Of a stretch of DNA of 64,000 nucleotides, positions 11,393 to 22,095 are shown piece by piece. The DNA comes from Adiantum capillus-veneris (Eukaryota; Streptophyta; Polypodiopsida; Polypodiales; Pteridaceae), in contig CM043946.1 of NCBI GenBank assembly GCA_014529385.2, positions 32,816,558-32,880,557 of the forward strand, in the 5' to 3' direction. A model generated the notes under the pieces. That model did not search any database, was not told the DNA's origin, and was given only the letters and a program-made list of their open reading frames with translations. The first letter of the stretch is position 1, and each line of letters begins with the position of its first letter. The translations under genes were made by a program, and so were the position numbers.

Positions 11393-13111
11393 ATGGCTGA
11401 AAATAAGCAAGAGAGTAGAATGAACATTGATAACTTTGATTTTGCACATGAAGGTGCTAATGATGATGCCCCCATGTTTGTCAATTATCTTGTTACTAGG
11501 TTGCAGCAAGCTATGGGCAACCCTGCTTTGCAAGTCCAAGATACTCAACAACTTCGTACTTATGGGATTTCCCTTCCTCTCCAAGAGGAGAGAGAGCTTA
11601 GGAGGCCTCTTGGGTGATGAGAACCCGAAAAGAAGACTCTCTCCCATACGAGAGGAGGAATCCAAAGAGCGAGAAAGTAATGAATCCCTAAGTTTATTTG
11701 AGGATGTGGCTCCACGAAGATGGTGGTCTAGACGGCCGCCAACTCCTCCCAAGAGGAAACGGTCAACCCATAGTCCTTCTCTTTGTTTCTCCAAAAGGGA
11801 AGAGAGGAAACAAAGGAAGAAAAGGACAAGAAAGAGGTCACCCTCTTCTCCTTCTTCTTCACCTTCCTCCTCTCTCAACAAAATCTATGGATATTATCTT
11901 AGAGGATACAAGAGGGGAGGACATCGCAAATCTTACCCTGCATGGCAAAGGTCACAAGAGATCAAGAAGTTCAAAGAGGGAGGAAAGAGTATCTCTTTTC
12001 TCACCTATGATGGAACCTTTGGTGCTACCAACAAAGTATTGGCCTTCATCCAGCAATTTGATGCAGCCTTTGGAGAAGAGGTCTTCACAGAGTCCTCCAA
12101 GCTACGCCATGTAGCTATGCACTTCCAGAAATCGGTTCATCAATGGTGGGCTAGCCTTTGTGGCAACGGTGAAGCCCCAAAGACATGGAAAACATTACGA
12201 GTTTCCATCATGAAGCAATTCCTTTCAAGCGATGCAAAGGACAAAGTGCTTCCCAAATGGCGGAATTCTCCCATGAGTCTATCCACAAATATATAGACAA
12301 GTTTTGGGATTTACCTCTCAAGTCTATCGTCTTCCAAAAGATATACTTTGCCAAGAAAAAGCAACAATTTTGTGTGGGATTATTTGTAGAGATGGCCGAG
12401 TACGTCAACTCTCAACGGCTTGGTTCTATAATCAAAGTAATCCACCACACCATGGTTGCTTCGCGCATCAATTTCCAACAAGGGGCTAGACGGAATGTCA
12501 AGCCCATGGAAAAAAAAGACAGAAGTGATGCAAAGGGGAAAACCAATGCCCAAAATTCTTCCCAAGGTAGTTCCAATAACAACAACAACAACAATCGGTC
12601 CAAGGATAAGGGAGTTTACAAAGGTAAATACAAACTCTCTGCTAGAGAGCTTGAAACTTTTCGCAAGGACCATAAATGTTTTAAGTGTGGGGAACAAGGA
12701 CATGGCTATCGTTCTTGCCCCAAGATAAATACCCACAATGAGACTCCTAGAGCCTCCACTATTGAAGCTCCAAAAGAGGATGCTCATTGCAAAGGATCAC
12801 CTCTCTCCTATGCTTGGGAAAATGTAAGGGAGCATGATGCCATCATCTTGTTTGACCCTTGCTCTACTCACAACTTCATATCAATGGAGTTGTCCACCAA
12901 GTTGGGCATTCAAGCCTTTGAGATGGGAGATACTGTAATGTTTGACACGGATTTCAAAGGACAGCAAGCCTCTGTTACTCCCTTAATTGGGAATTTGAGG
13001 CTTCATATCCAAAGCTATGTCAACAAAGAAGACTTTTTCATTTGTCCTCTCCAACATGAGGATGCTATCCTAGGGGCACCACGGTTCAACCGCATGGCTG
13101 CCAACATATAG
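11393..13111 (+). pseudogene. Chromovirus gag and protease of element F, broken
   Basis: The gag starts at the ATG at 11393 (MAENKQE). The frame shifts once near 11600 and again near 12270. In order: an N-terminal segment with NYLVTRLQQAMGNP, a basic Arg/Lys/Ser-rich linker (about 11700-11880), the gag capsid region with FLTYDGTFGATNKV and HFQKSVHQWWASL, a poly-Asn tract, a zinc knuckle CFKCGEQGHGYRSC at about 12678-12720, and a retropepsin motif DPCSTHNFIS at about 12857, where the usual Gly of DPGST is Cys. Its closest relative here is the minus-strand element E, whose gag shares long blocks. The frame ends at a TAG at 13111. It is inactive. Confidence 0.88.
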
Positions 13112-14125
13112 TTCCTGAACAGAGAATCTACTTCACCTACAGGGGAAAGATCATGTATATAGATGCTAGTGAGTTTGGTCATACTATACCACTTGTAAAT
13201 CCTCCTGCTTTTGATAAATCAATGAAGAACTCAGTTTCTGCGTACATGATTTTTGTCAATCCCTAAAAGGTCCTAATGTTTCATCAAATGTAAATGGTAG
13301 GAATCAAGAAGAGTTAGACTTGTCTAATTTTCTAAAAGGATTCCAAGATGTGCTCATCGATGACATTACTTTGGACTTACCTCAAAACGAGGGGATGATG
13401 ACCATCGAATTGAGCTCCTACCAGGAAGCTCACTGCCTAATAAGACTCCTAATTAAGCTTCCCAAGCTCAACAAGAGGAGATCATGAGGCAAGTACAAGA
13501 ATTGTTAGACAAAGGGATGGTGAGGCCTAGCTCCTCTCCCTTTTGTTCTCTAGTACTTTTAGCACAAAAGAAAGATGGTACATACCGTATGTGTGTGGAC
13601 TATCGAGCACTAAACCATATCACTATCAAAAACAGATTTCTCGTGCATCAAGCAGAAGATCTGTTTGATAAGCTACAAGGCTCTATCTACTTCAGTAGGA
13701 ATGACCTTAAAAGTGGCTAAAGATATCCTAAAGACCGCGTTTCGTACAACATTTTTCCTCTATGAATCTTTAGTCATGCCTTTTGGCTTGACTAATGCAC
13801 CAGCCATGTTCAATCGTTTAATGGAGAAAATCTTTAGACCCTACCGCAAATTCAATGGAAAGTATGATATCATCATCTACTCCAGGTCCTTGGAGGAACA
13901 CAAGCAACATCTCCAAATGATTTCTCAAGCACAAGCTTTTTCTCAATCAAAAGAAAAGCAATTTTTTCCTTCAAGAGATTCAATACTTAGGTCATATTAT
14001 CTCTCAAGATGGTATCCAAATGGATCCATCAAAGCTAGAGGTAATAAAAGCATGGCCTAATCCAAGGAATCTACATGAGCTAAGAACCTTTACCGGGTGG
14101 CCGAGTATTTCTATAAACATAAAGT
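13112..14125 (+). pseudogene. Truncated reverse transcriptase of element F
   Basis: This continues from the protease. A protease-RT linker with several stops (13112-13480) leads into the RT with [28 protein letters not shown] and [11 protein letters not shown] small deletion at about 13722 removes the start of the next block. It then resumes with KTAFRTTF and [18 protein letters not shown]. The catalytic FDD of this family is damaged: the matching place reads KYDIIIYS. Similarity to E fades near 14125, before RNase H. Integrase, 3' LTR and chromodomain are absent, so F is truncated at both ends. Confidence 0.85.
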
Positions 14126-15131
14126 TGCAACTAGACAATCCTACTTGACCACATTTTGGAAATTGAATAGCAAGGAAGCAATACAAATGATAGCATTTGA
14201 CACACATGAAGGTCTCACTATTAGCATGGCATCCACTAATCAGGTTGGAGTATTGCACTTTTGCACATGGATTCTGTGATTTATAAAACTCTCTTATGCA
14301 CTTAAGATAGGTGATACACGCTACACATTTTTTTGCCAAATTATTTTGTAAACAAAACCTCCCTGTAACATGACTAAAAGTAGAACAATTTAACTCAAAC
14401 TGAGACACACATCAATGTGGTTTGCACTAGTGCACGTTTAAACAAAACTTGTTCAGATCACCAAAAGTAGTGGATTGTAATTGAGGCATAGGACTTATAG
14501 GACATCTCACAATTTATGACCTTTGATTTTTTGTTAAATTTGGTCCTATATTGAAGTATAGAAAATAGGGGTATATTTAACACATTGTTTGTATAAGTGA
14601 AAATTCACACAAATGCAAGTCACACATTACTTTCTCTAGCAGCTCAGACCTCCGACAATCTCTCTCTGACTATACATTTAGTACTTGCATCTCGGCTTAG
14701 TTGTTAGTTTCTTTGTAATTTTTGACACCGATAACAATGGGAAGGGGTCATTGACACCTGTTTTCTCAAGTAATACCAGTACTGATGTGCTTGTGTTCTT
14801 GGATGGCGAGACAGGTAAGAGGTTCCTTCCTTGGGATTATTTAGGAGACTGCAACAATAGTTGGAGATCATCCAGTGTTTGGTTTTGTTTTTAACAATTT
14901 ATAGATATTCCTTGTAAATACTTCTTTGATAAGTATATATATTCATAAAGTGATACAATTGGTTTCAAAACATGCAGTCTAAATGTTTTCAATGGTACAA
15001 TCTTGTCTCTGTCATTTTTGTCTACTATAAAGATGTATTTTTATGTATTCATATACCCCTTGTTTGGTCTCTAGTCCCATTGTATGGTTCAATAGTTTTT
15101 TTAATCAAACTATTGTTAGATAATCAATCAT

Positions 15132-15133
<2 letters not shown>
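14126..15133. other. Intergenic stretch without a supported gene
   Basis: It contains short open frames only. The longest plus-strand one (14685-14894) lacks an ATG at the listed start and has no recognisable domain. A GTAAGAGG after ATGGCGAGACAG at about 14804-14823 resembles a splice donor, but no flanking exon can be supported. Confidence 0.35.

Positions 15134-15168
<35 letters not shown>
15134..15168. repeat. (AC)n microsatellite
   Basis: About 17 AC units, uninterrupted. Confidence 0.95.
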
Positions 15169-15171
<3 letters not shown>

Positions 15172-15314
15172 CACTATCATCTATTGCCTACTTTTGGCCT
15201 ATCCTACACCCTAAAACTTCTGTCTCAAAACGGCTTAACTTCTATACTAATTTTGACATGAGCATGTTCATTAAAAGACCTCCCATTGAAAAATTGTAGC
15301 CCGTGTCTGGGGCT

Positions 15315-15700
15315 ATTTACTTTTTTGCACCCTCTTTGCTTGTATATAATTATAAGGATTGGTGTACTTGAGGTTCAACTAAAAACTCATGTATAGACTA
15401 AACCTTTGTATAAAATTTAGGGTTGATCCCACCCTGCTTGACCAATTTCTTTTTTTAAACAAATATCTTGATTAAGGGACCTAGCACTTATTACCTAGAA
15501 TATATAACTCTCCTAGAAATTTTTTGAACCCTCGACTGTATGAACTCAGCTTTGACTTAGCCCCTTGGACATTTTTGCTGGGGGAACTCACCCCTAAACT
15601 AACCTGGGTTAATCTAAAATTGTGATGATTATGTGAACAAGCCCCTAAGGTGTATTCTCATTGAGTTTTTAAACCCTTGCACCGCCGGGTACACACCTGT
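15315..15700 (+). repeat. Dispersed repeat, inverted copy of 41860-42240
   Basis: About 380 bases match the reverse complement of 41860-42240. Shared anchors are GTACTTGAGGTT.AACTAAAA, TATATAACTCTCCTAGAAAT, CCCCTTGGACATTTTTG, AACCTGGGTTAATC and CCCCTAAGGTGTATTCTCAT. It ends in CTTGCACCGC.GGGTACACACC, also present there. No coding frame spans it. Just beyond it, 15700-15739 forms a hairpin (TTTGGTG/CACCAAA with an inner GCATAC/GTATGT stem). Confidence 0.75.
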
Positions 15701-15739
15701 TTGGTGGATACAGGCGCATACAGACGTATGTACACCAAA

Positions 15740-16199
15740 CCCTGTGGACACTCTTTTTTTTGTGTGGAAAAAACCCTGTAATTCATCCTAAGATGAGTTG
15801 TAATCATGATGAGATTAGACCATATCCTTTTTATTTCTCTGAGTCTACACCCTTGTAAGAGGCCGCATGGCCATGGGAAAGCTCCTTAACTTTTAAAGTC
15901 AAAACCCTTAGTTTTGAAGAAAAAAGTATCATTAGGTGAAGAAAAAAAACGTGCACTGTGGAGGCTTCTTGTGACTACAACTTGTAATCCTCTTTTCTCC
16001 CGAGCTGGTAATCATAATTCTATTCCGAATAGCACATTGCGTTCCTTGTCTCTTGCTCTACAATCTAAGTGTAATCATTTCCAATTCTGTTGTGGTTCAC
16101 GACGTATTGTTTGTGAGCTAAATGTATTGATTTGAGAGTTAAAATGATTGTTTTTTGATGTTTTGACCATGAATAAGTGTTTCTATGCTTAAGGTAGAT
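15740..16199. other. Stretch without a supported gene
   Basis: No coding frame or repeat edge is recognisable. The left boundary of the element H LTR should lie somewhere in or near this stretch, but I could not place it. Confidence 0.3.
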
Positions 16200-16590
16200 C
16201 TTTCCAAGTACTTCTGTTTCAGCTTTCTGCACATTTTTTGTGATGGATCGTGATTTATGTACCTTCCCAGATGGTGACAGAACTTGGTAGGATTGAGCCC
16301 ATAAGTGTTGTGATACCTCTCCTTAAGTTTCGTGATATTCCGGATTCGTTTGGATATCGAAAAGGGGTGATGACGTTGAGTGTTAAGATTGGACGCATAC
16401 TAATTGTCTGACTAGGAAGTGGCTGATTTGCTTTTGTCGTAAAACGAGTAGCCCTTGAGTTTACTTTGGTGAGATTGACACTCTTATTAAGTCTTCGTGC
16501 CCCATCCCGAGTCGCTTCCTTGCATATTGACATTATGTTAATGCAAAAGAGCTATACTGCAAACGTCTGTCTCGCGGCGACCCGCTAACA
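16200..16590 (+). repeat. Probable end of the 5' LTR of element H
   Basis: The end at TAACA (16590) is inferred from the primer-binding site two bases later. The LTR start is not located and no 3' LTR copy is seen in the window, so the extent is a guess. A degenerate copy of the H palindrome (see 17157-18298) lies at 16243-16258. Confidence 0.4.
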
Positions 16591-16591
16591 T

Positions 16592-16609
16592 TGGCGCCAT
16601 TGCTAGGGA
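16592..16609 (+). other. Primer-binding site of element H (tRNA-Asp type)
   Basis: TGGCGCCATTGCTAGGGA differs at three positions from TGGCGCCGTTGCCGGGGA, the complement of the 3' end of plant tRNA-Asp, used by several Ty3/gypsy lineages. All other LTR elements here use tRNA-Met, so this marks H as a separate lineage. Confidence 0.7.
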
Positions 16610-17156
16610 AACTGATCCTTAGGTGGTGAGTGACTCAGTGTACAAAAAAAACAAAAAATCTCCCTTCAAGATTTTGATAACCGTTCCGCTTACCCATAGA
16701 CAGTGAAGCAGCTAGAAGTAGGTTTAGAGCTTAATAGAGACTGGAGTCCGAGACTAGCCAGTGCTATTGGTTAAGAGCAAAGAAAGTTGTGAGTGAAGTA
16801 CAAGATAGTATTTCGTTCTTTGATTTTTCACATGCTTGGAAAGGGCTGTTCCACCACACACATTGTTGTTATTTCTGTATTGTTAAGTTCAATTATGTTT
16901 GCATATTCATTTCAGTTATAGGAGTAGGTTAGGAAACAAATTACACCATCATTTGTGGCCAAAAGGATCGAGGGAAAAACGGTCAAAAACCTTATTTTGG
17001 TGTTGAAGACAATAACTCGGAAAAATTGAAGAAGTGATGGTCAAAGATTCAAAACTGGACCAAACCCAGTAAAACTTTCAAGAAGGGGATAAAAACACTT
17101 GTTGGAAAAGATTGTGCAAAAGACTGTGCAAAAGACTGTCAAAAATCTTGCCAAAC

Positions 17157-18298
17157 ATGGATCGCGATCTATGTACCTTTTTAGCAAAATGTGCTAAAAT
17201 TATTTCCTTTGCTTAGAACAGGCTCTCAGACATCAGAACCTTGAGTTTGGTGAGAAAAAGAGAGCTAGAAGGTCATAAAAATCAAAAGATTGGGGTGAGC
17301 AGACCAAAACCTTGGAAAAAGGGGAAAACAAGGAAAAAACTAAACTTTTATATGCCCAAATCCAAAAAGGAATGAGAATTGGGACCAACTAGAAGCAAGG
17401 AATCCACAGAACCAAATTTCATGCCCAGGTGCTTCCCAACATGGATCGCGATCCATGTTCCAGGTAGACATCTGACATTAAGATTTGACCAGTGTACTCT
17501 TGATTACTAGTTGAACAACTTTCCAAAAAGGAGCCATAGACAAAAAGTGAAAAAAGCTGGTCAAAATACCAGAAAAGGAGTGGTTTGCAAAAAACCGCAA
17601 AACAGACACAAAACCTTGCTTCTCACTTGGAAAAAACTGACCAAATCCAAAAAGACTTGGGGAATAGCATCATCATACCTTGTGTGATCAGCTCACGAAG
17701 TGTCAGACCAAAATCTTGCCAAACATGGATTGCGATCCATGTACCTTTTTGGAAATTTGATCTGATAAAAGACAAACATGGAATTGATAACAATTGGAGC
17801 ACTTTATCCTAAAGGACCCTTATCAAAAAATTTCAAAAAGAGGGCAAAAGGTGGCAAAAATCAGATCAAGGGAGAAAGCACTGACATAAACCCTAAAGCT
17901 GACTTTTGTCTGTCCAAAAAAGCTTTAAGGCATTCAAAAACCATATAGTCAGCATCACTAGGCCAAGGACTAGCTGTGGTTCAAAATTCAGTGTATTTTG
18001 ACACAAAGGAACGTGGATCGCGATCCATGTTCCCCTGACACAAATTGACACCAAACTAGTACCATAGCTAGAGGGTATCACAGAGAGTCTAGTGGTCCTT
18101 CCACAGTTGAAATTGGATGCAAGAAACCATTCCAACAACTCAGAACTGAGAGAAGCTCATGCAAGTGACAAAATCAACTTAGCATCCAATCCTGAGATTC
18201 ATTTAAAAAAAATTGGTACTAGAAGACCTCTTAATCATGTTAAAACTGATGATAGTAACAAAAGTTGAATTGGCTTCTCAACATGGATCGCGATCCAT
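17157..18298. repeat. Array of five near-identical palindromes spaced about 285 bases
   Basis: Cores lie at 17157-17172, 17441-17456, 17725-17740, 18013-18028 and 18283-18298, with spacings of 284, 284, 288 and 270. Two copies (second and fifth) are the perfect 20-base palindrome ACATGGATCGCGATCCATGT. The other three each differ at one position. The sequence between the palindromes is only weakly similar (shared phrases such as CCAAATCCAAAAAG). The array lies in the untranslated leader of H, between the PBS at 16592 and the first open frame at 18614. Leaders or 3' regions with tandem subrepeats are known in Tat/Ogre-like gypsy elements; a conserved palindrome inside diverged spacers is less usual. 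Confidence 0.8.
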
Positions 18299-18613
18299 GT
18301 ACCTCTGAGCCAGAACAGAGACAGAAACTTACCATACAAGGAGCTAGGCCATAGCAACCTGGTGCTTCTTTCAAAATTGAAATTGGATCAAAATTGTTGA
18401 GGTTGTGTAGGGAATTGTGTGCTAAGTTTTGTCGAACAAAAGCAAGAACTAACAAGAACAGCTATAAGCTTACAACTATCAAGCACATTCTTGACAGGTT
18501 GCAGGTACTAGAAGATACTACCCAACAAGCAAGAACAAACGGGAGATTCAAACTATTTAATAAGGTAACTCGGTTTGGATTTTTCTTGTTACCACTTCTT
18601 CATGAATCTGTGA

Positions 18614-19396
18614 TCAGGAAGATTGTACCAGAATAGGAACCACAACATCTTTGATCAAGGGAGTAATCACTCAACGGAAGAAAGCGTGAATCAAAGACCA
18701 CTGCCGCCTTTGGAATCCATTTTAGAGGAGGACACTTCGTCTAAGAGATCATACGGCCTCATGACTGAAGATTCTAACAAGTCAAACCCTAAGATTTTAG
18801 AGGAGATTTTCTCTGACACTTCGTCTGAGAGATCATACGGCCTCATGACTGAAGATTCTAACAAGTCAAACCCTAAGGAAACAGCGTCGATGGGTGCAGG
18901 TCCTTCTCAGCCTACATCTGATGTGAAATTGTTGTATTTGAAGTTTTAATTTGAAAATGTGCTTAAAGACAAAATCTATAAGGATGGAATGGACCGCTAC
19001 TGTGTTAAGTTGGAACATAAGCCGAGAGAGTTCAGAGACCTTGTAGATGTTGATTATGACGAGGATAGATATTTTGACCAAGAGGGAATGATGTACCTAG
19101 TGGTTCATAACCCTTATATTGTGGATAAATGGGGAATAACCGGCACCAAGGACAAAGTAGATAATGAGCCGGCTGATGCACCACCCAAAATGGAGAAACA
19201 AAACGCGGTACTCATACGCACCAATGAGACAGAGCACCTTAACAAAGACAACACATATGTGGGGCTTTATAAGTTCAATAATGGAGAACAAACAATTTAT
19301 TACATGTGACGAGCCCCGCATCAAAGAATTAATAGACTGGAAAAACTTGTATGTTTACACGTACACGGAGGGCAGAAGTATTCAGGTGGTCATAAT
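18614..19396 (+). pseudogene. Start of the element H coding region, interrupted by element I
   Basis: An open frame runs from 18614 to 18949 and, after one TAA, goes on in the same frame to about 19309, where a frameshift moves it to a frame reaching 19396. No ATG begins it; the first ATG is at 18761. An 84-base tandem duplication (18731-18814 and 18815 on) gives two copies of SYGLMTEDSNKSNPK. The rest is acidic and polar with WGITGTKDKVDN and CDEPRIKELIDWKNLY. No known domain is recognised. The frame is cut at 19396 by element I and continues at 22096 (MDKYGRKYSP), which shows that it belongs to H. Confidence 0.6.
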
Positions 19397-19717
19397 TGTA
19401 AAGTGTGAGCTTTGTCCTAAGGTGTGAGTCAAGGAGAGGAGAGTGGATTTATCCCACATACTGTGGAGCAAGGTTGTAGAGCTACTTAAAGCTCATTTCT
19501 TGAATGAATAAACAACAACTCATTTTGCACTACATGCTTTTCTATGGTGAGATTGTGCTAAGCTAAGTCAATACTCAAGATTGTATTTATGAGTCCAAGC
19601 TAATTCTATCTTGGAACCTAATTCACTTAAGTGATAACTTTGCTTACACACACGCTCACACACTGAAGCCATGTTTCTCTTTCATCCACCCTAGCTAGCA
19701 CGATCCAATTCCTAACA
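19397..19717 (+). repeat. 5' LTR of element I
   Basis: 321 bases, TG...CA. It carries GAATGAATAAACAACAA, a plausible poly(A) signal context. It matches 21770-22090. Confidence 0.93.
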
Positions 19718-19719
19718 TT

Positions 19720-19732
19720 TGGTATCAGAGCC
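19720..19732 (+). other. Primer-binding site of element I (initiator tRNA-Met)
   Basis: TGGTATCAGAGCC starts three bases after the 5' LTR. Confidence 0.88.
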
Positions 19733-20307
19733 ATGGTGTGCTAGCTAGGATTTTTATTATGCATTAGTGTGTGTTAATCATTAGCATCTCCATTAGATCA
19801 ATTAGCATTTCATTGTCACGGCCCATTAACATTCTTCATAACTAGTTGCATCTCACTAATTAGGCCCTAATCTAGTTATGTGTGGGCATGTCCTTGGCAC
19901 ACCCAAGAGGCCACTACCCTCCATGGCTAGATAGGCTTGATTAGGGAGAAGATTAGCATCCAATTTTTTGCATTTCTAAGTCATTTTTGTGTCAATTTTC
20001 TAGTGATTTGCACCTCCAATTAATCTCTCCACCTTTGCAATTGCCTAACAACATTAATCTCATCTCGAAGTGCTTGACGCAAGCTCTCAGTGGAGCCCTC
20101 AAGCTCTGCAAATCGAGCCCGAGAACTCCATTAAAGCTATCCTCAAAATTTCCTAAAAATAGGTGTGTGTGTGAGTTTGTGCCTGCCGACTTGAGCTTAA
20201 GATTCTATTTTTCCGGAGCCTTTCCACAACCAAGCTTGTGGGCTTGGTGGCTAGCTCAAATTAGAAAGGCCATTCTTGGCTTGTGGGGTCCAAAGTTCTA
20301 ATTTGGA

Positions 20308-21015
20308 GTGGGCAATGTGGGCGGACGCCAATCGGACCTCAAATCGGCTTTTTGGGAGGAATCGGGTCCGTTGGGGCAGACTCCCACAGGTGCCACGCGC
20401 TTCCCTGTGCTCGCGGACACCAATCGGCATTGCAAATTGCCTTTGGAGCCTAGCGGGTCCGCTGGGGCAGACTCCCACAGGCGCCACACGCTTTGCTTAA
20501 GCTCTTTTTCGACGCGCTGCCCGACGTTCTTGCCTGCGTGCCCGGTCGTGCCCGCTTTGCCCGGCTTCCTGTTGGGTCCCCCCTTCCCACGGTGCTTCCT
20601 CAAAAGCTTCACTTGCCCCGCTTCCCGCGCTGCTCCCGGCCTCAAAGCTCCAAGGCAAGGCCTTTTAAGCCCCTGCTCCCACCAAACTGCAGCAAATTGC
20701 TCCCACCAAGGAATACATTCCCATAAGCTTGCTGCCATCAAACCGTCGAGACCCTTCAAGGGCTTCCCCAAGGCAACCGAAAAATTTTCAAGGCCTTCCA
20801 AAAGGCATTCAAAGGCGGATCTCATCGCGCTTCAAAAGGCATTTCCAACCAATTTAAGGGAGGGTGAGACTTCAAAATTTTATCAAGCATCCAAGGGCTG
20901 CCAAAGGGGCCGTTCTCACCGACCGCGGCATTACCAAGCTTCAAGGAGTTCTTTCGAGCATCAAAAGCAAAGAATCATTTCCCCTATCTGTGAAGAGGGG
21001 CTTCACCAACAGTGA
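20308..21015 (+). CDS. GC-rich open frame of unknown origin inside element I
   Basis: A 235-codon frame from an ATG at 20308, in a segment (about 20280-20700) clearly richer in G and C than its surroundings. The product is rich in Pro, Ser, Arg and Lys with no recognisable domain. The segment contains a partial duplication sharing GGGGCAGACTCCCACAGG, at about 20373 and 20464. Open frames on both strands of the same stretch suggest that base composition keeps it open. It may be captured non-element DNA. I would not assume a protein. Confidence 0.25.
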   Translation: MGNVGGRQSDLKSAFWEESGPLGQTPTGATRFPVLADTNRHCKLPLEPSGSAGADSHRRHTLCLSSFSTRCPTFLPACPVVPALPGFLLGPPFPRCFLKSFTCPASRAAPGLKAPRQGLLSPCSHQTAANCSHQGIHSHKLAAIKPSRPFKGFPKATEKFSRPSKRHSKADLIALQKAFPTNLREGETSKFYQASKGCQRGRSHRPRHYQASRSSFEHQKQRIISPICEEGLHQQ

Positions 21016-21099
21016 AGAGGAGCTTCACATTGAAGGGAAAAAATCCAAAGTACAAATTAAAATCTTGCAGCCAAGCACAACAAATTTCTTGCAATGTAT

Positions 21100-21540
21100 G
21101 TAATTGTATTTGTCTACATGGATGACATTATGTGCTTTTGTGATGGGATAGACATTGGCATTGGAGAGTCTCCAAATTGCTAAAATCTCTGCATGTGTGA
21201 AGAATTTGTGACAAATTGTATGAGAAACACCGCATGCTTGGGCTCTTGGAGTATGACCAAGATGGAAGAGAGCATTAATTTTTGCATAAACCTTTTCATA
21301 GGATATTTTAGCATATTGTTGCATGTCATTATGACGCATGGAATAAAACCTGATTGTACCACAAAAAGGGGGACAGAAGCACTCGTTCGAGGGGAGGATA
21401 CGAAGTCAGACCATGAAGCAGTTGAAAGCAATAGCAGAAGCAACGAAGGCAAGAGACCTGACAGAGGATTAGCTCACATAGTAGAAGACAAAAAGGACGA
21501 AGACAAGAGCAGCGTTGTCTTTTATGAAGACTCAGTTTGA
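21100..21540 (+). pseudogene. Possible polymerase remnant and acidic ORF in element I
   Basis: A frame reading VIVFVYMDDIMCF (about 21105-21145) resembles the copia RT block around YVDD, but no other RT block is seen. From 21193 to 21540 a 115-codon frame (no ATG at its start) ends in a polar, Lys/Glu/Asp-rich tail with EDKKDEDKSS. It may be a short relic of an autonomous ancestor. The YMDD match could be chance. Confidence 0.3.
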
Positions 21541-21569
21541 AGATGCAGACTCTCTACTTGTAGGGGAGG

Positions 21570-21725
21570 ACTTTTTTCCTTTGTGGATACCAGCTTATCA
21601 TTCTGTGTGGACATCACCATCCTTTGTGGATTTTTCTTGTGTGGATTTTACCATCCTTTGTGGACTTTATTTTCCTGTGTGGATACCACCATCCTATGTG
21701 GATTTTGTTAGCGTGTGTGGATCAT
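21570..21725 (+). repeat. Short tandem TGTGGA repeats before the polypurine tract of element I
   Basis: About eight occurrences of TGTGGA, alternating TGTGTGGAT and CATCCTTTGTGGA with a double unit of roughly 36-40 bases. The translation gives repeated FVDF/VWIPPS-like blocks, but coding is not supported. Confidence 0.6.
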
Positions 21726-21769
21726 GCATCTTCAGTATCTTATCTTAGTCCAAACCTCAAGGGGAGGAT

Positions 21770-22090
21770 TGTAAAGTGTGAGCTTTGTCCTAAGGTGTGA
21801 GTCAAGGAGAGGGGAGTGGATTTATCCTACATACTGTGGAGCAAGGTTGTAGAGCTACTTAAAGCTCATTTCTTGAATGAATAAACAACAAGTCATTTTT
21901 CACTACATGCTTGTCTATGGTGAGCTTGTGCTAAGCTAAGTCAATACTCAAGATTGTGTTTATGTGTCCAAGCTAATTCTATCTTGGAACCTAATTCACT
22001 TGAGTGATAACCTTGCTTACACACACGCTCACACATTGAAGCCATGTTTCTTTTTCATCCACCCTAGGTAGCACGATCCAATTCCTAACA
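21770..22090 (+). repeat. 3' LTR of element I
   Basis: 321 bases, same length as the 5' LTR and differing at about 13 positions. It is followed by ATAAT. Confidence 0.93.
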
Positions 22091-22095
22091 ATAAT

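Larger units (their letters stand above)
19397..22090 (+). mobile_element. Non-autonomous LTR retrotransposon I (2694 bases), nested in H
   Basis: Two 321-base LTRs (19397-19717 and 21770-22090) begin TGTAAAG and end CTAACA. The 5-base duplication ATAAT (19392-19396 and 22091-22095) is perfect. The PBS TGGTATCAGAGCC is at 19720 and the polypurine tract AAGGGGAGGAT at 21759-21769. LTRs differ at about 13 of 321 positions by eye. The 2-kb interior lacks gag, integrase and a full RT, so it depended on a partner. Removing the element and one ATAAT rejoins the H reading frame (VVI then MDKYG). Confidence 0.93.

Noticed and set aside
11384-11881. 165-codon minus-strand frame across the gag of element F
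   Set aside because: It is the antisense shadow of a basic, Ser/Arg-rich gag linker.
14685-14894. 69-codon frame as a gene
   Set aside because: No ATG at its start, no domain, and no conserved neighbour.
17157-18298. CRISPR array
   Set aside because: Spaced short repeats, but the spacing is about 285 bases, the setting is a plant retroelement and there are no cas genes.
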